Shown one piece after another: positions 17,010 through 25,520 of a DNA stretch of 64,000 nucleotides. Origin of the DNA: JAHECW01 sp964641415 (GTDB lineage: Bacteria; Acidobacteriota; Thermoanaerobaculia; Thermoanaerobaculales; Sulfomarinibacteraceae). Made by a program: the position numbers and the translations under genes. Numbering within the stretch: position 1 is the first letter of the stretch; the number at the start of each line of letters is the position of its first letter. The stretch is taken from positions 1 through 64,000 of the forward strand of contig CAZXMW010000008.1 in NCBI GenBank assembly GCA_964641415.1. The letters run 5' to 3'. The notes under the pieces are model-generated. The model worked only from the letters and a program-made list of their open reading frames with translations. It did no database searches and was not told the origin of the DNA.

Positions 17010-18563
17010 ATGGCGATCAAGTTTGACAAGAACGCGGCGGGGCGCGTGGTGCCGGCCGAGGTCAACGGACGAGAAGCGGTGCCGTTTGCCGGGGTCGGCG
17101 GCCTCCGGCCGTCGGGCCGCAAGGCGGCGCCCAGCATCGCCACCTGTCTCGACTTCCCGGCCGACGGCGACAAACGGGTCGGATCCATTGCGGAGGCCCT
17201 CGAAAAGGTCGGGCTCGGCGACGGCATGGTGGTGTCGTCCCACCACCACCTGCGCAACGGCGACGCGGTCGCCAACATGGTCTTCGACGCTGCCGCCGAG
17301 CTCGGACGGCGCGACCTCATGTGGTTCCCGTCCGCGTCGTTTCCGGTCCACGCCAATCAGATCGCCCACCTCGACGGCGGGGTGATCCACCACGTCGAGG
17401 GCTCGATGAACGGGCCCCTGGGCGCCTACTGCTCGTCGGGTAGGATGCGCGGCCTCGGTGTGCTTCGGTCCCACGGCGGTCGTTGGCAGGCGATCCAGGA
17501 CGGCGAGGTCTCGATCGACGTCGCGGTCATCGCGGCCCCCACCGCCGACGCCTTCGGTAACGCCACCGGGGACCGCGGCCCTGCCGGCTGCGGTCTGCTC
17601 GGGTTCGCCCTCGCCGACTCGATCTGGGCCGAGAAGGTCATCGTCGTGACCGACAACCTGGCGCCGTTTCCGTGTCTGCCGTGGCAGATTCAGGGCAACA
17701 ACGTCGATGCCGTTGTCGAGGTCGACTCCATCGGCGACCCGGCCAAGATCGTGTCGGGGACGACCAGGATCACCCAGAGCCCGGACCGCCGCCGGATCGC
17801 CGAGCTTGCCGCGAGGTTCTGCGCCGAGGCCGGGATCATGAAGCCGGGCTTCTCGTTCCAGGCCGGCGCCGGCGGCATCACCCTGGCCTTCGCCACCTAC
17901 ATGCGCGAGCTCATGCGCTCGGCCGGGGTCACCGCCCGTTTCGCTCGCGGCGGCTCGAGCGGGGTCATGGTGGAGATGTTGCGCGAAGGGCTGGTCGAGC
18001 ACATCCTCGACGGCCAGACCTTCGACCTCGACGCCGTGGCCTCTCTCAGAGAAGATCCTCGGCACGTCAACACCTCGCCCTTCACCTCGTACAACTTCCA
18101 CGGCAAGGGCAACTTCGCCTCGATGGTCGACGTCGCGGTGCTCGGCGCCACCGAGATCGACCTGGAGTTCAACGGCAACGTCGTGACCCACTCCGACGGC
18201 CGGCTGCTGCACGGCATCGGCGGCTGGCAGAACTGCCTGGCCGCGCGCTGCGCCATGCTGCTCGTGCCGTCGTTCCGCGATCGCATTCCGGTCATCGTCG
18301 ACGAGGTCACCACCCTGTGCGGCCCCGGCGAACTCATCGACGTGGTCGTCACCGAGCGCGGTATCGCGATCAATCCGCGCCGGCAGGACCTGCTCGACGC
18401 GGTGTCCGGTTCCGACCTGCCGATCCGGGACATCGCCGACCTCAAGTCGGAGCTCGACCGGATCTGCGGAGTTCCGCAGCAAGTCCCGAAGTCCGACCAG
18501 CCCGTCGCGGTCGTCAAGTGGATCGATGGAACGGTGATCGACACCGTCTGGCGGGTTGACTGA
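17010..18563 (+). CDS. citF: Citrate lyase alpha subunit (citrate:acyl-carrier transferase)
   Basis: 517 residues, normal for CitF, which exchanges acetyl for citryl on the carrier protein before CitE cleavage. Family stretches include GRKAAPSIATCLDFP, ISSHHHLRNGD-like 'VSSHHHLRNGDAV', GSMNGPLGAYCSSG, GFSFQAGAGGITLAF, FTSYNFHGKGNFASMVDVAVLGATEIDLEFNGNV, and TTLCGPGELIDVVVTERGIAINP. Together with the upstream CitD-CitE fusion this makes a complete three-function citrate lyase. A hairpin follows the stop. Confidence 0.92.
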   Translation: MAIKFDKNAAGRVVPAEVNGREAVPFAGVGGLRPSGRKAAPSIATCLDFPADGDKRVGSIAEALEKVGLGDGMVVSSHHHLRNGDAVANMVFDAAAELGRRDLMWFPSASFPVHANQIAHLDGGVIHHVEGSMNGPLGAYCSSGRMRGLGVLRSHGGRWQAIQDGEVSIDVAVIAAPTADAFGNATGDRGPAGCGLLGFALADSIWAEKVIVVTDNLAPFPCLPWQIQGNNVDAVVEVDSIGDPAKIVSGTTRITQSPDRRRIAELAARFCAEAGIMKPGFSFQAGAGGITLAFATYMRELMRSAGVTARFARGGSSGVMVEMLREGLVEHILDGQTFDLDAVASLREDPRHVNTSPFTSYNFHGKGNFASMVDVAVLGATEIDLEFNGNVVTHSDGRLLHGIGGWQNCLAARCAMLLVPSFRDRIPVIVDEVTTLCGPGELIDVVVTERGIAINPRRQDLLDAVSGSDLPIRDIADLKSELDRICGVPQQVPKSDQPVAVVKWIDGTVIDTVWRVD

Positions 18564-18572
18564 ACGCCTTCT

Positions 18573-18617
18573 CGATTCTCGGCCGCGGTTCCGGGCCGAA
18601 ACCGCGGCCGAGAGTCG
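18573..18617 (+). terminator. Hairpin after citF
   Basis: Eighteen-bp arms (18573-18590 and 18600-18617, one G-U pair) enclose a 9-nt loop just behind the citF stop and 7 bp before the rpmE -35 box. There is no U-tract, so termination would be of a U-less type or Rho-assisted. Confidence 0.5.
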
Positions 18618-18624
18618 AACCTCC

Positions 18625-18653
18625 TTGTACTTTGAAGCCGCGTGCTGTATCCT
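18625..18653 (+). promoter_or_regulatory. Promoter for rpmE-prfA-prmC
   Basis: TTGTAC (18625-18630), a 17-bp spacer and TATCCT (18648-18653). The rpmE ATG follows 41 nt later with GGAGGT in front of it. Confidence 0.6.
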
Positions 18654-18694
18654 CTTCGATCTCGGCGTACCAAGCCGCCGGGCGGAGGTTTGTC

Positions 18695-18895
18695 ATGAAG
18701 CAAGGGATCCATCCCGACTATCAGGAGGTCGAGGTTCGCTGCGCCTGCGGCAACACCTTCACCACGCGCTCCACCAAGGACGAGCTGCGGCTCGAGATCT
18801 GCAATGCCTGCCATCCGTTCTACACCGGCAAGCAGAAGCTCATCGACACCGCCGGGATGGTCGAGAAGTTCGAGCGCCGCTACGGCAAGAAGTAG
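18695..18895 (+). CDS. rpmE: 50S ribosomal protein L31
   Basis: 66 residues. MKQGIHPDYQEVEVRCACGNTF and EICNACHPFYTGKQK are diagnostic of L31. All four zinc-type cysteines are present (CAC and CNAC), so this is the zinc-binding form. GGAGG precedes the ATG; the frame extends upstream without a start signal. It heads the common rpmE-prfA-prmC group. Confidence 0.96.
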   Translation: MKQGIHPDYQEVEVRCACGNTFTTRSTKDELRLEICNACHPFYTGKQKLIDTAGMVEKFERRYGKK

Positions 18896-18988
18896 CGAGT
18901 CCCGGCCGCTGATGGCGGCCACGCAGAGTCCGCGCGGAATCGACACCGCGCGGTTTTCTTTTGCCCGAAGGTGGCCCGGGAGGTCGAG

Positions 18989-20059
18989 ATGCTCGAACGA
19001 CTGGAGAAGATCGCGGCGCGGCACGCCGAGCTTCAGGCCCGGCAGGCGGACCCCGAGATCGCCGTCGACCCCAAGCGATCGCGCGAGATCGCCATGAACC
19101 TCGCCGAGATCGGCGAGATCGTCGGCGCCTACCGCGAGTTCACGACGGTGCGCGGCGAGCTGGACGGTGCGCGCGACATTCTCGGCGAGTCGGACGACGA
19201 CGAGATGCGGGCGATGGCCGAGGTCGAGATCGAGACCCTCGAATCGCGGCTCGCCGAGCTCGAGTCGCGCCTCAAGCTGCTGCTGCTGCCGGCCGATCCC
19301 AACGACCGGCGCAACGTCATCCTCGAGGTCCGCGCCGGAACCGGCGGCGACGAGGCGGCGCTGTTCGCCGCCGAGCTGCTCCGGATGTACGGCCGCTACG
19401 CCGAGCGCCGGGGCTGGACCATGTCGGTCACCGACTCGTCCGAGACCGGGCTCGGCGGGGTCAAGGAAGCGGTCGCCATGATCGAAGGCGACGGCGCCTA
19501 CTCGCGGCTCAAGTACGAGTCCGGGGTGCACCGGGTCCAGCGGGTCCCGACGACCGAGTCGTCGGGTCGGATCCACACCTCGGCGGCCACCGTCGCGGTG
19601 ATGCCCGAGGCCGAGACGATCGAGGTCGCGGTCGACGAGAAGGACCTCCGCGTCGACCGCTTCTGCTCGTCGGGTCCGGGCGGCCAGAGCGTCAACACGA
19701 CGTACTCCGCCGTCCGGATCACCCACCTGCCCACCGGGCTGGTGGTGTCGTGCCAGGACGAGAAGTCGCAGATCCAGAACCGGGCCAAGGCGCTTCGGGT
19801 GCTCAAGGCCCGCCTGCTCGAGATCGAGCAGGCCGAGCGCGACGCCGAGCGCGCGTCCGAGCGGCGCAGCCAGATCGGCTCGGGCGACCGGTCGGAGAAG
19901 ATCCGGACCTACAACTTTCCCCAGGGCCGGGTCACCGACCACCGCATCCACCTCACCGTCCACCGCCTCGAGGAGGTCCTCGACGGCGAGCTCGACCAGC
20001 TCATCGATCCCGCCGAGGAGCACTTCCAGGCCGAACGGCTCAAGAGCGAGTTGGGTTGA
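18989..20059 (+). CDS. prfA: Peptide chain release factor 1
   Basis: 356 residues. RF1 releases peptides at UAA and UAG. The GGQ motif is in SGPGGQSVNTT near residue 230, and the recognition region reads RVPTTESSGRIHTSAATVAVMPE, so RF1's usual P-A/V-T tripeptide is PTT here. The C-terminal DHRIHLTVHRLEEVLDG is typical. GGGAGG precedes this ATG by 5 nt; a GTG six codons upstream is possible. prmC, whose product methylates the GGQ glutamine, is the next gene. Confidence 0.95.
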   Translation: MLERLEKIAARHAELQARQADPEIAVDPKRSREIAMNLAEIGEIVGAYREFTTVRGELDGARDILGESDDDEMRAMAEVEIETLESRLAELESRLKLLLLPADPNDRRNVILEVRAGTGGDEAALFAAELLRMYGRYAERRGWTMSVTDSSETGLGGVKEAVAMIEGDGAYSRLKYESGVHRVQRVPTTESSGRIHTSAATVAVMPEAETIEVAVDEKDLRVDRFCSSGPGGQSVNTTYSAVRITHLPTGLVVSCQDEKSQIQNRAKALRVLKARLLEIEQAERDAERASERRSQIGSGDRSEKIRTYNFPQGRVTDHRIHLTVHRLEEVLDGELDQLIDPAEEHFQAERLKSELG

Positions 20060-20080
20060 GTTTCCGGGGACGTTCATGGG

Positions 20081-20153
20081 GGTGCCAGGCTGAAGCCAGG
20101 CACCCGGCCCACCATCCCGGAGCGTTGGAATCGGTGCCGGGCTTCAGCCTGGC
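20081..20153. repeat. REP-like inverted repeat between prfA and prmC
   Basis: Arms GCCAGGCTGAAGCC (20084-20097) and GGCTTCAGCCTGGC (20140-20153) are exact reverse complements 42 nt apart, with smaller GGTGCC/GGCACC pairings inside. The form resembles the dispersed palindromic elements of GC-rich genomes. It occupies nearly the whole prfA-prmC gap. Confidence 0.6.
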
Positions 20154-20192
20154 GCCGCTCCCATGGCGTGTCACGGCACGCTGCAAACCGAG

Positions 20193-21026
20193 ATGACCAC
20201 GCTCGAGGCGCTGCAGCTGGGAACAACCGCGCTGCCGAGGCGGCGGGGGATTGCGGAACCGCGGCGGGAGGCGAGCTGGCTGCTGGCGCACGCCTGGGGA
20301 GTGTCCGAGACAGAGCTCCGGATCCACCCCGAGCGCGAGCTTCCGGCCGACGTCGAGACCAGGTACCGGCAGTGGCTCGAGCGCCGCGCCGCCGGCGAGC
20401 CGGCCGAGCATCTGACGGGGGTCTGCAGGTTTTGGGGCCGCGAGCTCGCGGTGTCGCCGGCGGTGCTGGTGCCGCGGCCCGAGACCGAGCTGCTCGTCCA
20501 GGTGGCCCTGGAGCTCCCGCTGAGCCCGCAGGCCAGGGTCCTCGACGTCGGCGCCGGATCGGGCTGCATCGCCGTCACCCTGGCGGCAGAACGGCCGCGG
20601 TGGCGGGTTTCGGCCGTCGACCGCTCGCCGGCTGCGCTGGCGGTCGCCCGCATCAACGCCGCGCGCCACGGTGTCGAGATCGAGTGGCACGAGGGCGACC
20701 TGACGGAGACCTTCGAGCCGCCGTGGGACCTCATCGTCGCCAACCTGCCCTACATTCCGTCCGGTGACCTCGTCGCGCTCCCGGTGGAGGTCCGTCGCGA
20801 CCCGCCGGCGGCCCTCGACGGCGGCCCCGACGGCCTCGCGCTGGTGCGTCGGCTCATCGCCGATGTGTCACGGCTGCTCAGGGTGTGCGGCGCCGCCGCG
20901 CTCGAAATCGGCGAGGGCCAGGCCGATGAGGTGGCGAAGCTGGCGGTGGCTGCGGGCCTCGGCGTCGCGAGGAGGATCACCGACGCCGGCGGCTGCGAGC
21001 GGGTCGTCGTGCTGCAGCCGCGATAG
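20193..21026 (+). CDS. prmC: Release factor glutamine methyltransferase
   Basis: 277 residues from the ATG at 20193. PrmC methylates the glutamine of GGQ in release factors. An N-terminal helical domain (to about residue 75) precedes the AdoMet-binding RVLDVGAGSGCIAVTLA. The catalytic NPPY motif reads NLPYIPSG here, a Pro-to-Leu change next to the key Asn. An ATG 10 codons upstream lies in the REP-like repeat and is less likely; neither start has a clear Shine-Dalgarno sequence. Confidence 0.9.
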   Translation: MTTLEALQLGTTALPRRRGIAEPRREASWLLAHAWGVSETELRIHPERELPADVETRYRQWLERRAAGEPAEHLTGVCRFWGRELAVSPAVLVPRPETELLVQVALELPLSPQARVLDVGAGSGCIAVTLAAERPRWRVSAVDRSPAALAVARINAARHGVEIEWHEGDLTETFEPPWDLIVANLPYIPSGDLVALPVEVRRDPPAALDGGPDGLALVRRLIADVSRLLRVCGAAALEIGEGQADEVAKLAVAAGLGVARRITDAGGCERVVVLQPR

Positions 21027-21132
21027 CGCCGCGCCGATGAAAGGACCAACCGCCACGGCGCGAAGGCCGCCAAGCAGCGCGCGATGGTGGTGCTCTTCGC
21101 GTCCTGGGCGGCTTGGCGATGGATCCCACGTG

Positions 21133-21161
21133 TTGACAGGGGTTCGTACCGGAACGACAAT
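21133..21161 (+). promoter_or_regulatory. Promoter for carbamate kinase
   Basis: A consensus TTGACA (21133-21138), an exact 17-bp spacer and GACAAT (21156-21161), followed by a 36-nt leader with GGAGGA before the ATG. It is one of the two best-matching sigma-70-type promoters in the window. Confidence 0.75.
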
Positions 21162-21197
21162 GCCGGTCTTGCCCGCCACGGCGGGACGGAGGACGGC

Positions 21198-22205
21198 ATG
21201 AACGATCGCACCACCATCTCACTCGACGGCGACCGCCGACCGGTGGCGGTGATTGCCTTCGGCGGCAACGCCCTGCTCCGCCACCAGGATCACGGCACCC
21301 AGGAGGAGCAGTTCACCCTGGCGTGGAAGGCGACCCGGTGGCTGGTCGAAATCATTCACCGCGGCTACGAGCTCGCCATCGTCCACGGCAACGGCCCCCA
21401 GGTCGGCAACATCATGATCCAGGTCGAGGAAGCGATCACCAAGATTCCGCCCCAGTCCCTCGACGTGGCGGTGGCCCAGACCCAGGGCTCCATGGGCTAC
21501 ATGCTCGCCAACCAGCTGCGCAACCGGCTCAACGAGGAGCAGCTCGACAAGGACATCGCCGCTGTGCTGACCCAGGTGGTGGTCGACCGCCACGATCCTG
21601 CGTTCGACAACCTGTCCAAACCGGTCGGGCCGTACTACACCGCCTACCGCGCCAATCTGCTCATGCAGGAGGCCGGCTGGGAGATGGTCGAGGAGCCCGG
21701 TCGCGGCTGGCGCAAGGTCGTGGCGTCGCCCAAACCGGCCCGGATTCTCGGCAGCCGACTGCTGCGCAGACTCATCGACGACCGGGCGATCATCATCGCC
21801 GGCGGCGGCGGCGGGATTCCTGTCTACGAGGACGTCGGCGGCTACTACCGCGGTGTCGAGGCGGTCATCGACAAGGACTACGTGGCGTCGATTCTGGCCA
21901 CCGATCTCGACGCCGAGTTCTTCATCGTGCTGACCAACGTGGCCATGATCGCCGAGAACTTCGGCCGGCCGAATCAGAAGTGGCTGCGCACGCTCCCGGT
22001 CGACAAGGCCCGCACCATGCTCGGGTCGAACCAGTTCCCGCCCGGCTCCATGGGACCCAAGGTGCAGTCCGCCATCGACTTCGTCGAGGCCACCGGCAAA
22101 GAGGTGCTCATCACCGACGCCGACAGCCTCAAGCAGGCTCTCGAGCGCTCGGCCGGCACCTTCATCACGGCCGAGGGCGAGCCCGAGTACGTCGCCAACC
22201 AGTAG
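21198..22205 (+). CDS. arcC: Carbamate kinase
   Basis: 335 residues. ArcC makes ATP from carbamoyl phosphate and ADP in arginine fermentation. Amino-acid-kinase blocks are visible: VIAFGGNALL, IVHGNGPQVGNIM, IIAGGGGGIPVYED, and a late VLITDADSL. The start follows GGAGGA; the open frame upstream contains the promoter. Arginine deiminase lies 3.3 kb downstream on the other strand; ornithine carbamoyltransferase is not in the window. Confidence 0.93.
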   Translation: MNDRTTISLDGDRRPVAVIAFGGNALLRHQDHGTQEEQFTLAWKATRWLVEIIHRGYELAIVHGNGPQVGNIMIQVEEAITKIPPQSLDVAVAQTQGSMGYMLANQLRNRLNEEQLDKDIAAVLTQVVVDRHDPAFDNLSKPVGPYYTAYRANLLMQEAGWEMVEEPGRGWRKVVASPKPARILGSRLLRRLIDDRAIIIAGGGGGIPVYEDVGGYYRGVEAVIDKDYVASILATDLDAEFFIVLTNVAMIAENFGRPNQKWLRTLPVDKARTMLGSNQFPPGSMGPKVQSAIDFVEATGKEVLITDADSLKQALERSAGTFITAEGEPEYVANQ

Positions 22206-22235
22206 ACCGGCCGCAGACGCAGGCCGCGTTCGGAG

Positions 22236-22241
22236 TATTCT
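22236..22241 (+). promoter_or_regulatory. -10 element of waaA, probably leaderless
   Basis: TATTCT ends 6 nt before the waaA ATG; no Shine-Dalgarno sequence is present. Confidence 0.45.
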
Positions 22242-22247
22242 CTGGTC

Positions 22248-23522
22248 ATGATCTGGCTCTACCGGGCGCTGCTCGCCGGTCTGCTGCCGGTGGCGGTCCC
22301 GGCTCTGGCGGTCTCGGACCGGCTCAGGGGCAAGCGGCGGCCGGACTGGCGCGCTCGCCTGCTCCGGAGCCTGCCCGAGCTGTCCCGGGGCGGTATCTGG
22401 CTGCACGCCGTGTCGGTCGGCGAGGTCGAGATCGCGCGCCGCCTGATCGCCGAGCTCGGCCGCGCTCCCCTCGAACTCCCGGCGACCCTCACCGCGACCA
22501 CGGCGACCGGTCTCGATCTGGCGCGCCGGACCGTGAAAGACCGGGCGACGGTGCTGCCGTGCCCGCTCGATCTGCCGGGTCCCGTCGGCCGACTGCTCGA
22601 CGCCGCCCAGCCGCGGCTGGTCGCGGTGGTCGAGACCGAGCTGTGGCCCGAGATGCTTCACCAGGCGGCGCGGCGCGGGATCCCGGCAGCGGTGGTCAAC
22701 GCGCGGCTGTCCGAGTTTTCGTACCGTCGCTACCGGCGCATCCGGCCGCTTCTCGCACCCATGCTGCGGCCGGTCGATCTGGTGCTCGCCCGCTCCGACT
22801 CCGACGCCGAGCGCTTTGCCGACCTCGGCATCGCGGCCGCCGCGATCCGCGTGACCGGCAACGTCAAGTACGACCTCGAGGCCGACCCGGCGCCGTTGCC
22901 GTGGGGAGACGACCTCGTCGCTGCGGCTGCGAACCGTCCGGTGCTGGTCGCCGGCTCGACGATGGAGGGCGAGGAGGCGGTCGTGCTCGAGCTGACCCGC
23001 CGTTTCCGGGCCGCCGGCCGGCCGCTTCTCCTGGTGCTCGCGCCGCGCCACCCCGAGCGCTTCGACCTGGTTGCCGATCTCATCACGCGCAGCGGTCTCG
23101 CCATGGCGCGGCGCAGCTTCGACGAGCTGCCCGGCCGCGGCACCTCGGTCTTTCTCCTCGACACCATCGGCGAGCTGTCGCGCGCCTACCGGTTCGCCAC
23201 GGCGGCCTTCGTCGGCGGCTCGCTGGCGCCGACCGGAGGCCACAACCCGCTCGAGCCGGCCGCCTGGGGGGTGCCGGTGGTCAGCGGCCCGCATGTCGAC
23301 AACTTCGACGAGGTCTACCGCGAGCTGGTCGCTGTTGGCGCCGCGGCGCTGGTGGACGACATCGATCCTCTCAGCGACGCAGTCGTCGCCTGGCTCAACG
23401 ATCCGGAAGCGGCCCGGGCAGCCGGCGCCGCCGGCCGGGCCGTGGTCGACGCCAACCGGGGCGCCACCGCGCGCTCCGTCCGTGCTCTTGTCGAGCTCGC
23501 GGCGCGGGGGCCCCAGACGTGA
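22248..23522 (+). CDS. waaA: 3-deoxy-D-manno-octulosonic acid (Kdo) transferase
   Basis: 424 residues. WaaA adds Kdo to the lipid A precursor at the inner-membrane inner face. The N-terminal anchor (residues 3-20) is followed by IWLHAVSVGEVEIA with the catalytic glutamate, the acceptor-side VVETELWPEM and NARLSEFSYRRY, and the donor-site VGGSLAPTGGHNPLEPAAWGVPVVSGPHVDNF. It heads a three-gene lipid A operon; its TGA overlaps the lpxK start (GTGA). Confidence 0.95.
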   Translation: MIWLYRALLAGLLPVAVPALAVSDRLRGKRRPDWRARLLRSLPELSRGGIWLHAVSVGEVEIARRLIAELGRAPLELPATLTATTATGLDLARRTVKDRATVLPCPLDLPGPVGRLLDAAQPRLVAVVETELWPEMLHQAARRGIPAAVVNARLSEFSYRRYRRIRPLLAPMLRPVDLVLARSDSDAERFADLGIAAAAIRVTGNVKYDLEADPAPLPWGDDLVAAAANRPVLVAGSTMEGEEAVVLELTRRFRAAGRPLLLVLAPRHPERFDLVADLITRSGLAMARRSFDELPGRGTSVFLLDTIGELSRAYRFATAAFVGGSLAPTGGHNPLEPAAWGVPVVSGPHVDNFDEVYRELVAVGAAALVDDIDPLSDAVVAWLNDPEAARAAGAAGRAVVDANRGATARSVRALVELAARGPQT

Positions 23523-24547
23523 CCGGCGTGCGACGCTGGCATCGCCTGCTGCTGCCCCTCGAGCCGGTGTACCGAGTCGTGGTCGCCGCTCGGGGGACGG
23601 CCTACCGCCGCGGCTGGCTCCGGTCGTCGCGGCTGACCGTGCCGGTGGTGTCGGTCGGCAACCTGGTCTTCGGCGGCGCCGGCAAGACGCCGACCGTCAT
23701 CGCTCTGGTCCGCGACCTGGTCCGGCGCGGCCGCCGCCCGGGGGTGCTGACCCGCGGCCACGGCCGGACCGCGAGCCACCCTGTGGTGCTGGTCGGCCCG
23801 GAGGTCGGCGTCGGTTCTGCCGTGGCCGGCGACGAGCCGCTCGAGATCGCATCCCGGTTGCCGGGCGTGCCCGTGGTTGTGGACGCCGACCGGGTCCGCG
23901 GCGGCATCGAGGCGGTTCGCCGGGGCGCCGACATCCTCGTTCTCGACGACGGATTTCAGCACCTCAAGCTCGAGCGCGATCTCGATCTGGTGCTCGTCGA
24001 CGCCGGTGACCCGTGGGGCGGCGGGCGGCCGCCGCCGCTCGGTCGTCTGCGCGAGCCGGTGGCGGCGCTGGCGCGGGCCGACGCGGTGCTCGTGACCAAG
24101 CTCCCGGACGAGGCCGGGCCCGCGCTCGAGACGCTCCGGCGGGTGGTCGAGAAGCACGCTCCGGGTGCGTTGCTGCTTGCCGCACGGCTCGAGCCGACGG
24201 CGGTCCGCCTGCCGGGCGGTCGCGCCGGGCCGGAGGTGCTCGACGGGGCACGGGTCGTGGCGTTGGCCGGTCTCGGCAGGCCCGGGGGCTTCGTCGAGGT
24301 GCTCGAGCGGGCGGGTGCGGTGGTCTGCGCCACGCGGTGGTTGGACGATCACCATCCGTACTCCGGGTCGGAGGTCGACGAGGCGACCGCGGCTGCGGAA
24401 CAGGTCGACGCCGTCGTGGTGACCACCGCCAAGGACGCGGTCAAGCTACCCGACGACGCGCCGGTCTGGGTCGTCGAGGTCGCCATGGTTCCGGTCGACG
24501 GCGACTGGGACGAGCTCTGGCGGCTGCTCCCTGGAGCCGGAGCGTGA
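23519..24547 (+). CDS. lpxK: Tetraacyldisaccharide 4'-kinase
   Basis: 342 residues. LpxK phosphorylates the 4'-position of the lipid A disaccharide. The P-loop is in VGNLVFGGAGKTPTVIALVRDL, with LTRGHGR, VLDDGFQHLKLERDLDLVLVDA, and DDHHPYS all diagnostic. The GTG start overlaps the waaA stop. The reading frame is open far upstream through waaA and arcC, but that portion is a shadow. Confidence 0.95.
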   Translation: MTGVRRWHRLLLPLEPVYRVVVAARGTAYRRGWLRSSRLTVPVVSVGNLVFGGAGKTPTVIALVRDLVRRGRRPGVLTRGHGRTASHPVVLVGPEVGVGSAVAGDEPLEIASRLPGVPVVVDADRVRGGIEAVRRGADILVLDDGFQHLKLERDLDLVLVDAGDPWGGGRPPPLGRLREPVAALARADAVLVTKLPDEAGPALETLRRVVEKHAPGALLLAARLEPTAVRLPGGRAGPEVLDGARVVALAGLGRPGGFVEVLERAGAVVCATRWLDDHHPYSGSEVDEATAAAEQVDAVVVTTAKDAVKLPDDAPVWVVEVAMVPVDGDWDELWRLLPGAGA

Positions 24548-25449
24548 GCCGCCGTCGGTCGGCGCCGCGCAACCGTGCCGAGTACGGGCTCTACCTCGGC
24601 GCCCGATCCCTCGCCGGGGTGCTCAGCCCGGCGCTGTCGGCTCGGATCGGGGCCGCGGTGGGCGTGGGGTTCTACCGGCTGTCGCGCCGCCGGCGGACGA
24701 TCATCGACTTCAACCTCGAGCTCGCATTTCCCGATTCGAGCCGAGCCGAACGGCGCGCTCTCGCCCGCAAGGTGTCGCGCCACTTCGGTCGAGTGGCTTT
24801 CGATGCGCTCCGGATCCAGCGGCTGAGTCCGGACCGGTTCCGGGCCGAGGTCGCGGTCGAGGGCGAGGCGGGCCTGCGTCGGGTGATCGAGTCCGGACGC
24901 GGGTTCTTCCTGCTGTCGGCCCACCTCGGGTCGTGGGAGGTGGCGGCGCTGGCGGGTGGGCTCGTCATTCCGGGCGGGATGGCGGTGATCCACCGGCCCC
25001 TCGACAACCCCCTGCTCGACGCCGAGCTCGAGCGGCTGCGAGCGACCTTCGGCAACCGCGCCCTGGGCAAGACCAACATCAGCCGCGAGGTGCTTGCCAC
25101 GATCCACGCAGGCGGGGGGGTCGGCATTCTCATCGACCAGCGGCCGCGCGGCGTTGAGCTCGAGGTCCCGTTCTTCGGTCATCCGGCCAGGACCCACCCG
25201 GTGCTTGCGCGCTTCGTTCGCAAGACCGGCGCCCCGGTGGTGCCGATCTTCGGTTACTGGGAGGCGCCGGCACGGTACACCGTGGCCTTCGGCGAGCCGG
25301 TCGATCCCGCCGAGCTCGAGTCCTCCGAGCTCGAGGACGCGCCTCTGACCGGTCGCTTCATGGCGATCACCGAGGCCGCCATCCGACGCCGCCCCGAGCA
25401 GTGGCTCTGGTACCACGACCGGTGGAGGGACATTCGGGAGGGCCGGTAG
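24544..25449 (+). CDS. lpxL: Lipid A biosynthesis lauroyl/myristoyl acyltransferase
   Basis: 301 residues of the LpxL/HtrB family, which adds secondary acyl chains to Kdo-lipid A. The catalytic HxxxxE motif is HLGSWE in FLLSAHLGSWEVAAL; IDQRPRGVELEVPFFGHPARTHP and the C-terminal RPEQWLWYHDRW are typical. The GTG start overlaps the lpxK stop (GTGA). Whether it is the first (LpxL) or second (LpxM) acyltransferase cannot be told. A strong terminator follows. Confidence 0.92.
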   Translation: MSRRRSAPRNRAEYGLYLGARSLAGVLSPALSARIGAAVGVGFYRLSRRRRTIIDFNLELAFPDSSRAERRALARKVSRHFGRVAFDALRIQRLSPDRFRAEVAVEGEAGLRRVIESGRGFFLLSAHLGSWEVAALAGGLVIPGGMAVIHRPLDNPLLDAELERLRATFGNRALGKTNISREVLATIHAGGGVGILIDQRPRGVELEVPFFGHPARTHPVLARFVRKTGAPVVPIFGYWEAPARYTVAFGEPVDPAELESSELEDAPLTGRFMAITEAAIRRRPEQWLWYHDRWRDIREGR

Positions 25450-25459
25450 GGTCTGCAGA

Positions 25460-25506
25460 TTCCAAAACCGGCGGGTGAGGTCCGACCTCACCCGCCGGTT
25501 TTGGAA
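25460..25506. terminator. Bidirectional intrinsic terminator between lpxL and arcA
   Basis: Perfect 21-bp arms (25460-25480 and 25486-25506) around a 5-nt loop. The arms begin with TTCCAAAA and end with TTTTGGAA, so each strand has a GC stem followed by a short U-run. It stands between two converging genes, 10 bp from one stop and 14 bp from the other. Confidence 0.85.
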
Positions 25507-25520
25507 ATGGCACCCGATGG

